Shown one piece after another: positions 1 through 7,773 of a DNA stretch of 64,000 nucleotides. This stretch comes from Kitasatospora phosalacinea. GTDB lineage: Bacteria; Actinomycetota; Actinomycetes; Streptomycetales; Streptomycetaceae. A model generated the notes under the pieces. The model ran no database searches, was not told the origin of the DNA, and saw only the letters and a program-made list of their open reading frames with translations. The translations under genes and the position numbers were made by a program. The stretch's first letter is position 1, and each line of letters starts with the position of its first letter. The stretch spans positions 1 through 64,000 of the forward strand of contig NZ_BSSA01000020.1 of NCBI RefSeq assembly GCF_030268885.1. Direction: 5' to 3'.

Positions 1-2
1 AG

Positions 3-110
3 GACATCATGCGATGCCTCAAGCGATTCGTCGCCCGCGAGGTCTACCGCGCCCTGACCAGGACACCCACCCCACAAATCACCCAAACCGACCTCGCTCC
101 AGCAGCTTGA
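3..110 (+). mobile_element. IS110-family transposase, C-terminal remnant
   Basis: The frame starting at base 3 reads DIMRCLKRFVAREVYRAL and then stops at 108-110. I recognise this as the usual tail of IS110/IS116-type transposases (the RCLKRY-AREVY motif). Only about 35 residues are inside the window. The rest of the gene, if any, lies to the left, so intactness cannot be judged. The next 20 bases already belong to a different element family. Confidence 0.6.
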
Positions 111-128
111 CAGCCATAGGAGCATCCG

Positions 129-520
129 GTGTCGACGAGATGGTGCTGTCGTCGCCAGCACGGGGTATGGCGCACGGTGACCTCTCCGCCCATCTCGCGG
201 AGGTGTACGGCGCGAGCGTGTCCAAGCGGACCGTCTCGGCCATCACCGACAAGGCCGGGGCGGGAGGGCCGAATGGCAGAACCGCCCCCTCGAAGCGGTC
301 TACCCGGTGATCTTCACCGGCTGCACCCCACGTGAAGGTTCGCGACGGCCGGGTCGCCGACCGCCCGATCCACGTGGCCCCGGCGGTGACCGTGGACGGC
401 ACCGCACCATCCTGGACCCCACCGGCGCCGGCCGCGAACGCTGGACCATGCGCTGGAAGCCCGCACTCCAGGCCCTCGACATCGCCTTCGACGGCCGACT
501 CTCCACCGGCCGACGGCAAC
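129..520 (+). pseudogene. IS256 (mutator) family transposase, decayed and internally deleted
   Basis: Three short blocks in different plus frames match successive parts of IS256-type transposases. The first is DEMVLSSPARGM followed by HLAEVYGASVSKRTVSAITD (about 140-260). The second is EWQNRPLEAVYPVIF (about 272-315), then HVKVRDGRVADRPIHVA after a frameshift (about 330-385). The third is RERWTMRWKPALQALDIAF near 435-490, which normally lies at the C-terminus. The middle of the protein, including most of the DDE catalytic region, is missing between blocks two and three. It cannot encode an active enzyme. Confidence 0.7.
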
Positions 521-539
521 TCACACCACACCAGTCACA

Positions 540-892
540 CCGCTGGCTGTACGGACCCTCTCGTGTCCGTCTTCGCGGCGAAGGGCAAAGCCTCCGAGCT
601 GCACGCACACCTGCGGTGCCCTCGGCTTCGCGCGGACGGGGCGGTGGCGTCCGAGGCGCCGCTGAAGGCCGCGACGATCGTCCGGATGTACCCCGTCTGC
701 GCGTACCGAGAGGCCGGCGCCGGCTACCGGCCCGCCCGCCGCGACCGCGCCGTTTCCACCGCGTTGCGCCACTACGCAGCGGCGCAGTCCGCGGGGCGGT
801 GCGCGTCGTGCCCGTCACGGCATGGCGGCGCGGGGCGACCGGGCACGTGTGGTGCCCGGCCGCCCCGCGCCCTTCGGCCCGCTGGCGCTCGG
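540..892. other. intergenic stretch without a supported gene
   Basis: Open frames exist on both strands, but they show no recognisable domain, no ribosome binding site and no coherent start. The stretch lies between transposase debris and the stop codon of the minus-strand inhibitor gene, so it may be further decayed mobile DNA. I see no clear terminator in it. Confidence 0.5.
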
Positions 893-1516
893 TCAGCGCC
901 AGGTGTCGTCGGCGGTGAAGGTGCCGGAGGTCGGGGTGGTGGCGGTGCGGTTGTCGCCGCTCTCCCAGATGACGGTGCCGTCGGGGTTCTTGATGATGTA
1001 CTTGTACGCGATCGGGGTGCCGGAGGGCAGCTGCAGGTCGGCGGTCCAGACCGGGTAGCTGCTGCTGTCCGTGGTCAGCGGGACGGCCTTCGCCGGGTCC
1101 CAGCCGCCGAGTTCGGCGATGTCGCCGACCAGGTAGAGGTTCTGTCCGTAGGTGGTGGTGGCGGTGGCGTGGAAGACCGCGGCCACGGGCGCGGGGGTGC
1201 AGGTCAGCAGGCCCGTCACGTAGTTCATGTCGGGGCCGTAGCCGTCGAAGGTGGCCCAGGCGCTGGGCGGGACGGTCCGGCAGGTGCTGCTCTGGCCGTT
1301 GGTGTACTGGACGCTGATGCTGACGGCGGTGGAGCAGGTGTTGGAGACCTGGGTGTAGCGCCAGCCGGAGTAGTACTGCACGCAGGCCGGCGGCGCGGTG
1401 CCCTCGGTGGCCGAGGCGGACGGCGCGGTGGCCAGCGACCCCAGGAGGCCGGCCGCCCCGACGGCGGCGAGGGCGAACGGACGTGAGATGCGGGTGCGGG
1501 AGAACGGGTTCGTCAT
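893..1516 (-). CDS. secreted tendamistat-like alpha-amylase inhibitor fused to CBM20 starch-binding domain
   Basis: A 207-residue secreted protein. Residues 1-37 are a Sec signal peptide ending in SASA. Residues about 42-107 match the Streptomyces alpha-amylase inhibitor (tendamistat) family. They carry four cysteines (45, 61, 79, 106) spaced 16/18/27, against 16/18/28 in tendamistat as I remember it, and the inhibitory triad Trp52-Arg53-Tyr54 sits seven residues after the first cysteine, as in tendamistat. Residues about 111-207 are a CBM20 starch-binding domain, with the GQNLYLVGD start, WDP, YKYI and VIWESGDNR motifs and a closing DTW. Tendamistat proteins are normally single-domain (about 74 residues mature), so the CBM20 fusion is unusual. 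A likely role is inhibiting foreign alpha-amylases at the surface of starch granules (inference). The ATG at 1516 precedes the signal peptide directly. Palindromes lie 27-55 bp upstream, and an alpha-amylase gene is 2 kb away on the same strand. Confidence 0.85.
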   Translation of the reverse strand: MTNPFSRTRISRPFALAAVGAAGLLGSLATAPSASATEGTAPPACVQYYSGWRYTQVSNTCSTAVSISVQYTNGQSSTCRTVPPSAWATFDGYGPDMNYVTGLLTCTPAPVAAVFHATATTTYGQNLYLVGDIAELGGWDPAKAVPLTTDSSSYPVWTADLQLPSGTPIAYKYIIKNPDGTVIWESGDNRTATTPTSGTFTADDTWR

Positions 1517-1542
1517 ACCGGCAGCCTGGCGAGAAGCCGCTT

Positions 1543-1571
1543 CCTTGCGCAAGGCTGTGAAAACTTTTTCA
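1543..1571 (-). promoter_or_regulatory. candidate operators upstream of the inhibitor-CBM20 gene
   Basis: Two palindromes lie just upstream of the start at 1516: CCTTGCGCAAGG (1543-1554, perfect) and TGAAAACTTTTTCA (1558-1571, 6-bp arms TGAAAA/TTTTCA). The first has the TTGC/GCAA form typical of LacI-family operators, and a TTGC-N-GCAA element also occurs in front of the alpha-amylase gene. Control by a maltose-type repressor is inferred, not shown. Confidence 0.4.
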
Positions 1572-1784
1572 GACAAGCGTTCAGAGGTGCGACCCCGGCT
1601 TGGGCTCTGCTCGAAACTGCTGATCATCCAGGTCTTCCGGACCCGCGCACGGCGGGTCCGGTGGGCACGTGGCGTTGGAACCGCAGAGATCGTTTGGCTG
1701 GAAAGCGCTCCGCCTCGGGATGTTGGACATGTTGAACCGGTAGAGGGCGGGGATCCATGTCGCCTGGCTGAAATTCCTTGCAGG

Positions 1785-2240
1785 TGTATCCGGAGAGCCG
1801 GGCCGAGAGCCTGCGTGGCGTAGTCGAAGGCGGCGAAGCGGTGGCCGGGGTGGAACTGCCAGGCGTTGCCCATGGTGAAGCCGGGGCCGAGCCGGGTGAA
1901 GTTCATTCACGCCGTCGGTGCTGTAGGGGAACGGTGCCTGCCGCCCCGTGCCGGGACGGATGTCCGCGTTGACGCGCAGCCGGATCCGGCTGCCGGTGAC
2001 GGCCGCGCTCGCCGCTTCGATCCCGGTGCTCGTGGTGTTGGGGATGCGGTGGGTGAGCGTGTTGCGGGCCGGGTAGAGGTCTCCGGTGACGGTCGCGGTC
2101 TGCAGGCGCAGCCCGTTGCCCGCGGACCACTTCGTGTTGTCCGGGTTGTGGTTCCACTCCCGCTCGGGGCCGAAGGTGGCCGTCGTGAAGGTGTCGCTGC
2201 CGGTGGGCGGCTTGACGGTGCGCGAGGAGTCCCGGCCTGG
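1785..2240 (-). pseudogene. GH43 beta-xylosidase C-terminal fragment, deleted and frameshifted
   Basis: Read on the minus strand, the fragments include FGPEREWNHNPDNTKWSAG, DLYPARNTLTHRI, VNADIRPGTGRQAPFPYSTDG and LGPGFTMGNAWQF followed by RFAAFDYATQALG. These are successive motifs of the C-terminal beta-sandwich domain of GH43 beta-xylosidases/arabinofuranosidases. About 50 residues are missing after THRI. A 4-bp tandem copy of TGAA near 1900-1910 shifts the frame between STDGVN and FTRLG. The catalytic propeller is absent. A xylan-gene-like palindrome at 2289-2301 lies just upstream, so the promoter region may have survived a deletion that removed most of the gene. Confidence 0.7.
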
Positions 2241-2288
2241 ACGGACGCCGGATGCCGCACCGGCTCCGCTGTGTGGCTCCGCGAGCCC

Positions 2289-2301
2289 CTGAAAGTTTCA
2301 G
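2289..2301 (-). promoter_or_regulatory. xylan-gene-like palindromic operator
   Basis: CTGAAAGTTTCAG is a perfect 13-bp palindrome. It contains GAAAGTTTC, the core of the repressor element I recall from actinomycete xylanase and xylosidase promoters. It lies directly upstream of the GH43 remnant on the same strand, which fits an orphaned xylosidase promoter. Confidence 0.45.
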
Positions 2302-2505
2302 CAAGACTTTTCATCTGGTAGCGTCCCGCCACGGAAGCAACGCCCGTGACTCATGGGGGGACACGGGTGTGCTCCCGCCAGCGCCCGGCCGGCCCCACAC
2401 GGTCCGGCCGCCGGGTGCGTGCGCGGGTGGACCGCCCTTTCCGGGGGACGGCGGTCCACCGGGCGCAGGCCAGCAGAGCGCCACCGTGACGAGGGGTCGG
2501 CAACC

Positions 2506-2958
2506 GTGAAGCGTCGAGAGCCCGAGCGGGTGCCGGTCCAGCGTTCCAGCAGCGCCTCGTGCGCCGTGGCCCTCCTGGTGGAGGTGGTCGGCGACCCGCG
2601 CCACCGCGCTCCCGTCCCCGCGTGCCTGAGCTACGACATCAGTGACCCGTACGCCGTCGTCCTGGACATCCACGCCGGCGGAGAGGCGCCGGTCACCTGG
2701 CTGTTCGCCCGGGACCTCCTGCTCACGGGCATCCACCGGCCCAGCGGCCACGGGAACGTCGCCGTCGTCCCCGGGGCGGGACCCTGCGCCGGCCACGTCT
2801 TCATCTCGCTCAGGGGTGCGGACGCGGCGGCCGTCCTACGGGCGTCGGCAGCCGACGTCCGCTTCTTCCTGCAGCAGACGGAGGTGGTCGTCCCGGCCGG
2901 GGCCGAGGAGGAACGCCTCGACATCGACGCACTCGTCCGCGGGATCCTCGGCTCCTGA
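2506..2958 (+). CDS. SsgA-like sporulation/cell-division regulator (SALP)
   Basis: A 150-residue protein of the SsgA family, restricted to morphologically complex actinomycetes, whose members control septum placement and peptidoglycan maturation during sporulation. Recognisable landmarks are VPACLSYDISDPYAVVLDI in the N-terminal half, VTWLFARDLLLTGI in the centre, and the C-terminal segment VVVPAGAEEERLDIDALV. The GTG at 2506 follows a GAGGGG ribosome binding site. The 22 residues before the first conserved strand are longer than in typical members (about 140 residues in total). The neighbours are remnants, so there is no informative operon. A second, separate SsgA-like gene lies at 27162. 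Which SALP class it belongs to cannot be decided by eye. Confidence 0.88.
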   Translation: MKRREPERVPVQRSSSASCAVALLVEVVGDPRHRAPVPACLSYDISDPYAVVLDIHAGGEAPVTWLFARDLLLTGIHRPSGHGNVAVVPGAGPCAGHVFISLRGADAAAVLRASAADVRFFLQQTEVVVPAGAEEERLDIDALVRGILGS

Positions 2959-3092
2959 GCGCCGCCGCCCTCCGCCCGCCAGGCCGACGAGGACGCGGTC
3001 GTGCTGGTGGAGAGCCCGGGGTGCTCACCCGGGCCACCCGTGTGCCGCTGGTCTTCGACGCGCGGCGGGCCTGCGCCGCGGACGATCGAGGA

Positions 3093-3435
3093 GTGCGGAC
3101 GCCGAAGTTCCTGCTGACGGTGAACCACGACGGCGGGGTGTACGAGGAGTCGATGGACGAGTGGGCGCCCGACGACGCGGCGGCGCACTTCGACTACTAC
3201 GCGGCCTTGACGAAGGAGTTGGTCGCGAGCGGTGAGACGGTGCGGTTCACGCCGCCGGCCGATCGGCGGCTGGCCCGGATCGTCCGTCGGCCACTGGAGC
3301 GTCCACGGCGTGCCCGACCACCCGCACGGCTGGCTGCTGGAGACCGCCGCCCGTCGCCACGCCGACCTCAAGCGCGGCGAGGCGGCCCGGCGTCGGCGCG
3401 AGGAACGCGTGGCCGCCGAACCACCCCCGCCCCGG
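3093..3435 (+). pseudogene. fused remnant of a DGPF/YCII-related protein and its ECF sigma factor
   Basis: Frame one (3093-about 3290) reads PKFLLTVNHDGGVYEES, then WAPDDAAAHFDYYAALTKEL and VASGE, which is the N-terminal half of a YCII-related (DGPF) protein. Near 3290 the sense continues in another frame with WSVHGVPDHPHGWLLETAAR, then ADLKRGEAARRRREERVA. That matches the early part of an ECF sigma factor (region 2) of the group usually encoded beside DGPF proteins. The C-terminal half of the first gene, the start of the second, and sigma regions 2.4-4 are all missing. The pair appears to have collapsed by deletion. No functional product is expected. Confidence 0.65.
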
Positions 3436-3537
3436 GTCCCGGGAACGGACGACTGCCCGGCCCACCCGACCGAACCCTCCCAGGGGGGCGCGGCGGCCCG
3501 CCTCCCGAGCGGGGGCGGGCCGCCGCGGACGAGGGGG

Positions 3538-5577
3538 TCAGGGGCGCCAGGTGTCGTTCAGGGCGACGGTGCCGGTGGGCGGGACGGTGGCGGTGCGGTT
3601 GGCACCGCTCTCCCAGGTGACGTTGCCGGCGGCGTCCTTGCGGACGTACTTGTACTCGAACGCCGTTCCGGCCGGGAGCTTCACGTCCAGTTTCCACACC
3701 GGGTACGCGGCGGGGTCGAGCTTGAGGGCGGCGGTCGGGGACCAGTTGCCGAGCGCGGCCAGGTTCCCCACCACGTAGATGTTCTGGCCGGGGACGGTGG
3801 TGGCGTTCACGGCGAACGATGCGCCGGACTCCACCCCGCTGCCCGCGCAGGGGTCGCCGGCGCCGACGACGCCGCCCTTGACGGTGACGTCGCCGGTCCC
3901 GAGCGCGTAGTTGGCACCGCCGTTGTTGTCCCAGGTGCCGGCGCCGTCGTTGAAGGTGGCGGCCAGGCCGGTGGCGGTGCCCAGGACGACGGTCCTCTTG
4001 ACCCACCCGGCGCAGGCGGGTTCCATGGCGACGCCGGGCGCGGTCGTCCACGTGCCGCCGTTCGGTGCGTAGTGCAGGTCGTAGGCGGGCCAGTTCCTGT
4101 CGGTGCCGTAGAAGACGGTGGTGCTGCGGCCGCCGCCCCCGCCGCCCGCGCCGACGTAGAGGGCCACCGCGTCGTCGCCGCCGATGGTGGCGGTGAACTT
4201 CCCGTCCGGGCCGACGGTGTAGGTGGTGCCGGTGCAACCGCCGTCGGCGGTCGGGTCGCCGTGCTGGACGTCGCAGTAGGTGCCGGCGGGCAGCGAGGTC
4301 TGGAAGGCCCGGGTCAGGGAGCCGCTCTCGTGGTTGACGGCCACGAACGCCTTGTCGCCGCGGCCGAAGGCGACGGCGTTGTTGCCGTTGTCCCACCAGT
4401 CGGTGATGCCGGTGCCCTCGGCGGTGTTGCGGAAGGCGACCATGTTGGCGATCTGGCGCCAGGCGTGCTGGCACTTCCAGCCGTCGCTGTAGCAGGAGTT
4501 GACGGTGTGCCCGTTGGGTGCGCCGTCGTCCCTGCTGTTGAACTCGTAGCCGGAGTGGACGGACGGGGTGCCGTACGGGTGGGCCAGCATGAAGACGTTG
4601 GCCAGGGTGTACTCGGCGCCGTCCTTGTAGCTGAGGCTGCTGCCGTTGCGCTCGGTGTCGTGGTTGGCGACCATCACGCCGCTCTGCCCGGACGGCAGGT
4701 AGCCCCAACTCTCGCCGAAGTTCTTCAGGTAGGCGAGCTTCTCGCCGGTGAAGACCCGCTTGAGGTCGGTGGTGTAGCGGAACTCCTGCACGTCGCCGGT
4801 GCGCAGGTACTCCGCGGGCGACACCGCCTCGTTCGGTCCGTACACGGCCTCCTGCACCCAGTAGGCGTTGGGGTCGGTGAGCTTGGCGCGGATCGCCAGG
4901 AGGTCGTCGGTGGGGACGTGCTTGACGGCGTCCATCCGGAAGCCGTCCGCGCCGAGCGAGGTGAGGTCGTTGAGGTATCCGGCGAGGCGGCCGCGGACGT
5001 ACTCGCTGCCGGTGTCGAGGTCGGCGAGTGAGGGCTGCCCGGGATCGCCGAGTTCGCACTGCTGGATGTTGTACCGGTCGGAGTAGTTGCTGCCGATCGG
5101 GCGGCGGCAGCCGTGGAAGTCCTGGTCCTGGTAGTACCCGGGATAGTTGTACTTGCTGTACTGGGTGCCGGCGGTCCCGGTGCCCGAGCCCGAGGTCATG
5201 TGGTTCAGGACCGCGTCGACGATGACCTTCACGCCGGCGTGGTGGCAGGCGGTGACCATGTTCTGGAAGCCGGCACGGTCGCCGAGCGGGCCCTGGACCT
5301 TGTAGCTGACCGGCTGGTAGGCGGTCCACCAGGCCGGGCCCTGGATGCGCTCCTGGGGCGGGGAGACCTGCACGAACCCGTAGCCCTTGGGCCCCAACAC
5401 GGTGGTGCACTCGCGGGCGACGGAGTCGAAGTTCCACTCGAACAGCACCGCGGTGACCTTCTTGCTGCCGTTGGCCGACGGCGCGGCGGCCGCGGGCTGG
5501 GCCGGGGCGGCCAGCGCGGTGACCAGGCCGAGCACCAGGCCCGCACCTGACAGTGCCGCTGTGGTGCGTCTGAGCAT
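3538..5577 (-). CDS. secreted alpha-amylase, GH13 with CBM25 and CBM20
   Basis: A 679-residue secreted endo-alpha-1,4-glucanase acting on starch. It begins with a Sec signal peptide (residues 1-about 32, ending PAAAA). The GH13 barrel spans about 40-400. The conserved regions are DAVLNH (121-126), GFRMDAVKH with nucleophile Asp216, WVQEAVYG with acid/base Glu243, and ANHDTER with transition-state Asp307. A beta-sandwich C-domain and a glycine-rich linker (GAGGGGGG) follow. Then come a CBM25-type domain (TTVFYGTDRNWPAYDLHYAP to about 570) and a terminal CBM20 (VPGQNIYVVGNLAALGNW to WESGANRTATV). The ATG at 5577 has an AAGGAG site. Domain order and length fit Streptomyces amylases. An inverted repeat 42-72 bp upstream is a probable operator. 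The inhibitor-CBM20 gene downstream on the same strand shares the CBM20 type. Confidence 0.95.
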   Translation of the reverse strand: MLRRTTAALSGAGLVLGLVTALAAPAQPAAAAPSANGSKKVTAVLFEWNFDSVARECTTVLGPKGYGFVQVSPPQERIQGPAWWTAYQPVSYKVQGPLGDRAGFQNMVTACHHAGVKVIVDAVLNHMTSGSGTGTAGTQYSKYNYPGYYQDQDFHGCRRPIGSNYSDRYNIQQCELGDPGQPSLADLDTGSEYVRGRLAGYLNDLTSLGADGFRMDAVKHVPTDDLLAIRAKLTDPNAYWVQEAVYGPNEAVSPAEYLRTGDVQEFRYTTDLKRVFTGEKLAYLKNFGESWGYLPSGQSGVMVANHDTERNGSSLSYKDGAEYTLANVFMLAHPYGTPSVHSGYEFNSRDDGAPNGHTVNSCYSDGWKCQHAWRQIANMVAFRNTAEGTGITDWWDNGNNAVAFGRGDKAFVAVNHESGSLTRAFQTSLPAGTYCDVQHGDPTADGGCTGTTYTVGPDGKFTATIGGDDAVALYVGAGGGGGGRSTTVFYGTDRNWPAYDLHYAPNGGTWTTAPGVAMEPACAGWVKRTVVLGTATGLAATFNDGAGTWDNNGGANYALGTGDVTVKGGVVGAGDPCAGSGVESGASFAVNATTVPGQNIYVVGNLAALGNWSPTAALKLDPAAYPVWKLDVKLPAGTAFEYKYVRKDAAGNVTWESGANRTATVPPTGTVALNDTWRP

Positions 5578-5618
5578 GGCGGAGCTCCTTACGAACGGGT
5601 GGGAAGGTTCACTCCTGA

Positions 5619-5649
5619 AAAACATTGCTGCAAATTTCGGCAATGTTTT
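5619..5649 (-). promoter_or_regulatory. 10-bp inverted repeat upstream of the alpha-amylase gene
   Basis: AAAACATTGC (5619-5628), an 11-bp spacer and GCAATGTTTT (5640-5649) form a perfect inverted repeat 42-72 bp before the amylase start. Within the left arm and spacer lies TTGCTGCAA (5625-5633), the same TTGC/GCAA arms as the palindrome before the inhibitor-CBM20 gene. The AT content is strikingly high for this genome. The repeat is probably the operator/promoter region for a maltose-responsive LacI-family repressor (inference). Confidence 0.5.
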
Positions 5650-5895
5650 AGAAACGTAGGGGCACGCCCTGGGCGGGGTCAAGGGTCGTGCGGCCGGTCG
5701 ACGGGGCGTCAACCGAAGCCGGGACGGCATGAGTTGGCCTCGGAGACGCCGTCCGGGGGTGACTGCGGGACGGAGGTGCGGTGGCGGCGGCGGGTCGTCC
5801 TGCCCGCGTGGACCCGGAGTGAATAAAATGGTGCATAGCGGCCATGTGCGTGTGTTGTGCCTCAGAGTGATGCCGGTGGATGGTGGAGGTACCGA

Positions 5896-6966
5896 ATGAA
5901 GCCGCGGGCGTTCGGCGCCGCCGTGGTCGCCGGACTCGTTCTGGCGAGCGCGGCTTGTGCGACCACCGCCGGCGCTCCGGGGAAGCGCGGGGACGACCTG
6001 ACGGTCGGTGTGCTGCTTCCGGAGACCGAGACCAGCCGCTACGAAACCTTCGACCGGCCCCTGATCGAGCAGGCGATCCGACACCGGTGCCCGCGGTGCA
6101 CCGTCCGCTACGCCAATGCGGAGAACGACGCCCAGATCCAGCACCGGCAGATGAACGCCATGCTCACCCAGGGCGTCGACGTGCTGGTCCTCGACCCGGT
6201 CCAGGAGGTCTACCTCCGGAGCCTGATCGTCGAGGCGGCGCAGATGCACGTCCCGGTGGTCTCCTACGACCGGGTCGCCGAGGGGCCGATCTCCGGGTAC
6301 GTCTCCTTCGATCCGGCCGCCATCGGCACCCTCCAGGGGGAGGGCCTGGTCAAGGGGCTCGGCGACCGGGCCCGCGGGGCGCGGGTCGTCCGGGTGGAGG
6401 GGCCGCTGTGGAACCCCAAGCACGTGGCGGTGTCCATCCTCGAGCGGGCGGGGGCACACGTCAGCAGGACGTACGTGACCTCGGGATGGACGCCGGAGAA
6501 CGCCTATGCCGTCACGGTCGGCGCCATCGCCAACCTGGGGGCCGGCAAGATCGACGCGGTCTGGGCCGCCAACGACTCACTGGCCGCCGGAGCCGTCTCC
6601 GCACTCGAGGAAGCGCACGCGGACCCGTTGCCGCCGGTCAGCGGCCAGGACGCCGACCTGTCGGCGGTGCAGCGCATCGTCAGCGGCGAACAGTACATGA
6701 CCATCTACAAGCCCTACCGGCTCCAGGCGGACGCCGCCGCCGACATGGCACTCGCCCTGGCCCGCGGCCAGTCCCTCCGATCCATAGCCACCGGCACCAT
6801 CAACTCCGCCACCGCCCAGGACATCCCCAGCGTGGAACTCGCACCGTCCCTGGTGACCGTCGACACCGTCAAGGAGACCGTGGTCCGGGGCGGCATGTAC
6901 ACCATCGACGAGATCTGCACCCCGAAATACCGGCCCGCCTGCGAGAGGGCCGGACTCATCGACTGA
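5896..6966 (+). CDS. sugar ABC transporter substrate-binding lipoprotein (XylF-type)
   Basis: A 356-residue extracytoplasmic receptor of the periplasmic-binding-protein 4 (xylose/ribose) type, delivering a sugar to the permease encoded two genes downstream. The N-terminus is a lipoprotein signal with Cys21 (ASAAC, a slightly atypical lipobox). The mature part starts DDLTVGVLLPETETSRYE. It has the cluster-B features of these receptors: DPVQ near 100, VVSYDR near 130, VWAANDSLA near 228 and SGQDAD near 253. The ATG at 5896 follows GGAGG; an upstream in-frame ATG at 5857 has no ribosome site. The ATPase starts 18 bp after its stop. The sugar is not certain; xylose or another pentose is the family default. 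Confidence 0.85.
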   Translation: MKPRAFGAAVVAGLVLASAACATTAGAPGKRGDDLTVGVLLPETETSRYETFDRPLIEQAIRHRCPRCTVRYANAENDAQIQHRQMNAMLTQGVDVLVLDPVQEVYLRSLIVEAAQMHVPVVSYDRVAEGPISGYVSFDPAAIGTLQGEGLVKGLGDRARGARVVRVEGPLWNPKHVAVSILERAGAHVSRTYVTSGWTPENAYAVTVGAIANLGAGKIDAVWAANDSLAAGAVSALEEAHADPLPPVSGQDADLSAVQRIVSGEQYMTIYKPYRLQADAAADMALALARGQSLRSIATGTINSATAQDIPSVELAPSLVTVDTVKETVVRGGMYTIDEICTPKYRPACERAGLID

Positions 6967-6984
6967 ACGGCGAGGGAGAGCGAG

Positions 6985-7773
6985 ATGACCCAGGCACCGG
7001 CCCCACCCCTGCTCGCCCTGCACGGCGTCGTCAAGTCCTTCGGCGCCGTCCGTGCGCTGACCGGCGTCGACCTGGAGGTCCGTGCGGGCGAAGTGGTCGC
7101 GGTGATGGGAGACAGCGGGGCGGGCAAGTCGACCCTGGTCAAAGTGATCGCCGGCGTCGAACCCGCCGACGCGGGGTCGTTCAGCTGGAAAGGCCGCCGG
7201 GTGCAGCTGGCCCGCCCCCAGCACTCCCAGAGCCTGGGTGTCCACGCCGTCTACCAGGACCTCTCGCTGTGCGACAACCTCGACGTCGTCGGCAACCTCT
7301 TCCTCGGCGGCGAGCTGAAACGTTTCGGCTTCCTCGACGAGACGGAGATGGGGCGCCGCACCCGCGCGCTGCTGGACTCCCTGCCGATCGACATCCCCGA
7401 CGCCCGCGTCCCTGTCGCCGCGCTCTCCTCCGACCAACGGCAGATCGTGGCGATCGCCCGCGCGCTGCTGAGGGAACCCGAGCTCCTCCTCCTGGACGAG
7501 CCCACCCAGGCCATGAGCACCCGGCAGACCAACAAGTTCCTCGACACGGTCGAAGGACTACGGGACCGGGGTCTGGGCATCTTGTTCATCAGCCACACCA
7601 TGGGCGACATCAAGGCCGTCGCGGACCGCGTCGCGGTGCTCCGCCTGGGCCGCAACAACGGCGTCTTCAACGTGCACACTGCCTCCCAGGAAATGATCAC
7701 CTCCGCGATCACCGGCGCCACCGACCACGCCGTGGCCCACCGCGCCGCCGAGGGCAGGGGTGGCGCATCGTGA
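6985..7773 (+). CDS. sugar ABC transporter ATP-binding protein (XylG-type, single domain)
   Basis: A 262-residue single nucleotide-binding domain that powers sugar import. The Walker A motif is GDSGAGKST (near residues 40-48). The signature region reads LSSDQRQIVAIARAL instead of LSGGQ, and Walker B reads LLLLDEPTQAM. The last His-switch segment is LFISHTM. Many RbsA/XylG proteins contain two such domains (about 500 residues), but one-domain versions are common in actinobacteria. The ATG at 6985 has a GAGGGAGAG ribosome site. The stop overlaps a GTG at 7770 that opens a 40-codon reading frame before the permease. It is co-transcribed with the flanking genes. Confidence 0.88.
   Translation: MTQAPAPPLLALHGVVKSFGAVRALTGVDLEVRAGEVVAVMGDSGAGKSTLVKVIAGVEPADAGSFSWKGRRVQLARPQHSQSLGVHAVYQDLSLCDNLDVVGNLFLGGELKRFGFLDETEMGRRTRALLDSLPIDIPDARVPVAALSSDQRQIVAIARALLREPELLLLDEPTQAMSTRQTNKFLDTVEGLRDRGLGILFISHTMGDIKAVADRVAVLRLGRNNGVFNVHTASQEMITSAITGATDHAVAHRAAEGRGGAS

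Noticed and set aside
553..645. A short block resembling an antibiotic-biosynthesis monooxygenase start (SVFAAKGKASELHAHLR)
   Set aside because: Only about 17 residues, with no continuation in any frame and no start signal; too little to call even a remnant.
3232..5031. A 599-codon plus frame opposite the alpha-amylase
   Set aside because: Antisense shadow of the amylase, except for its first about 70 codons, where the ECF sigma remnant lies.
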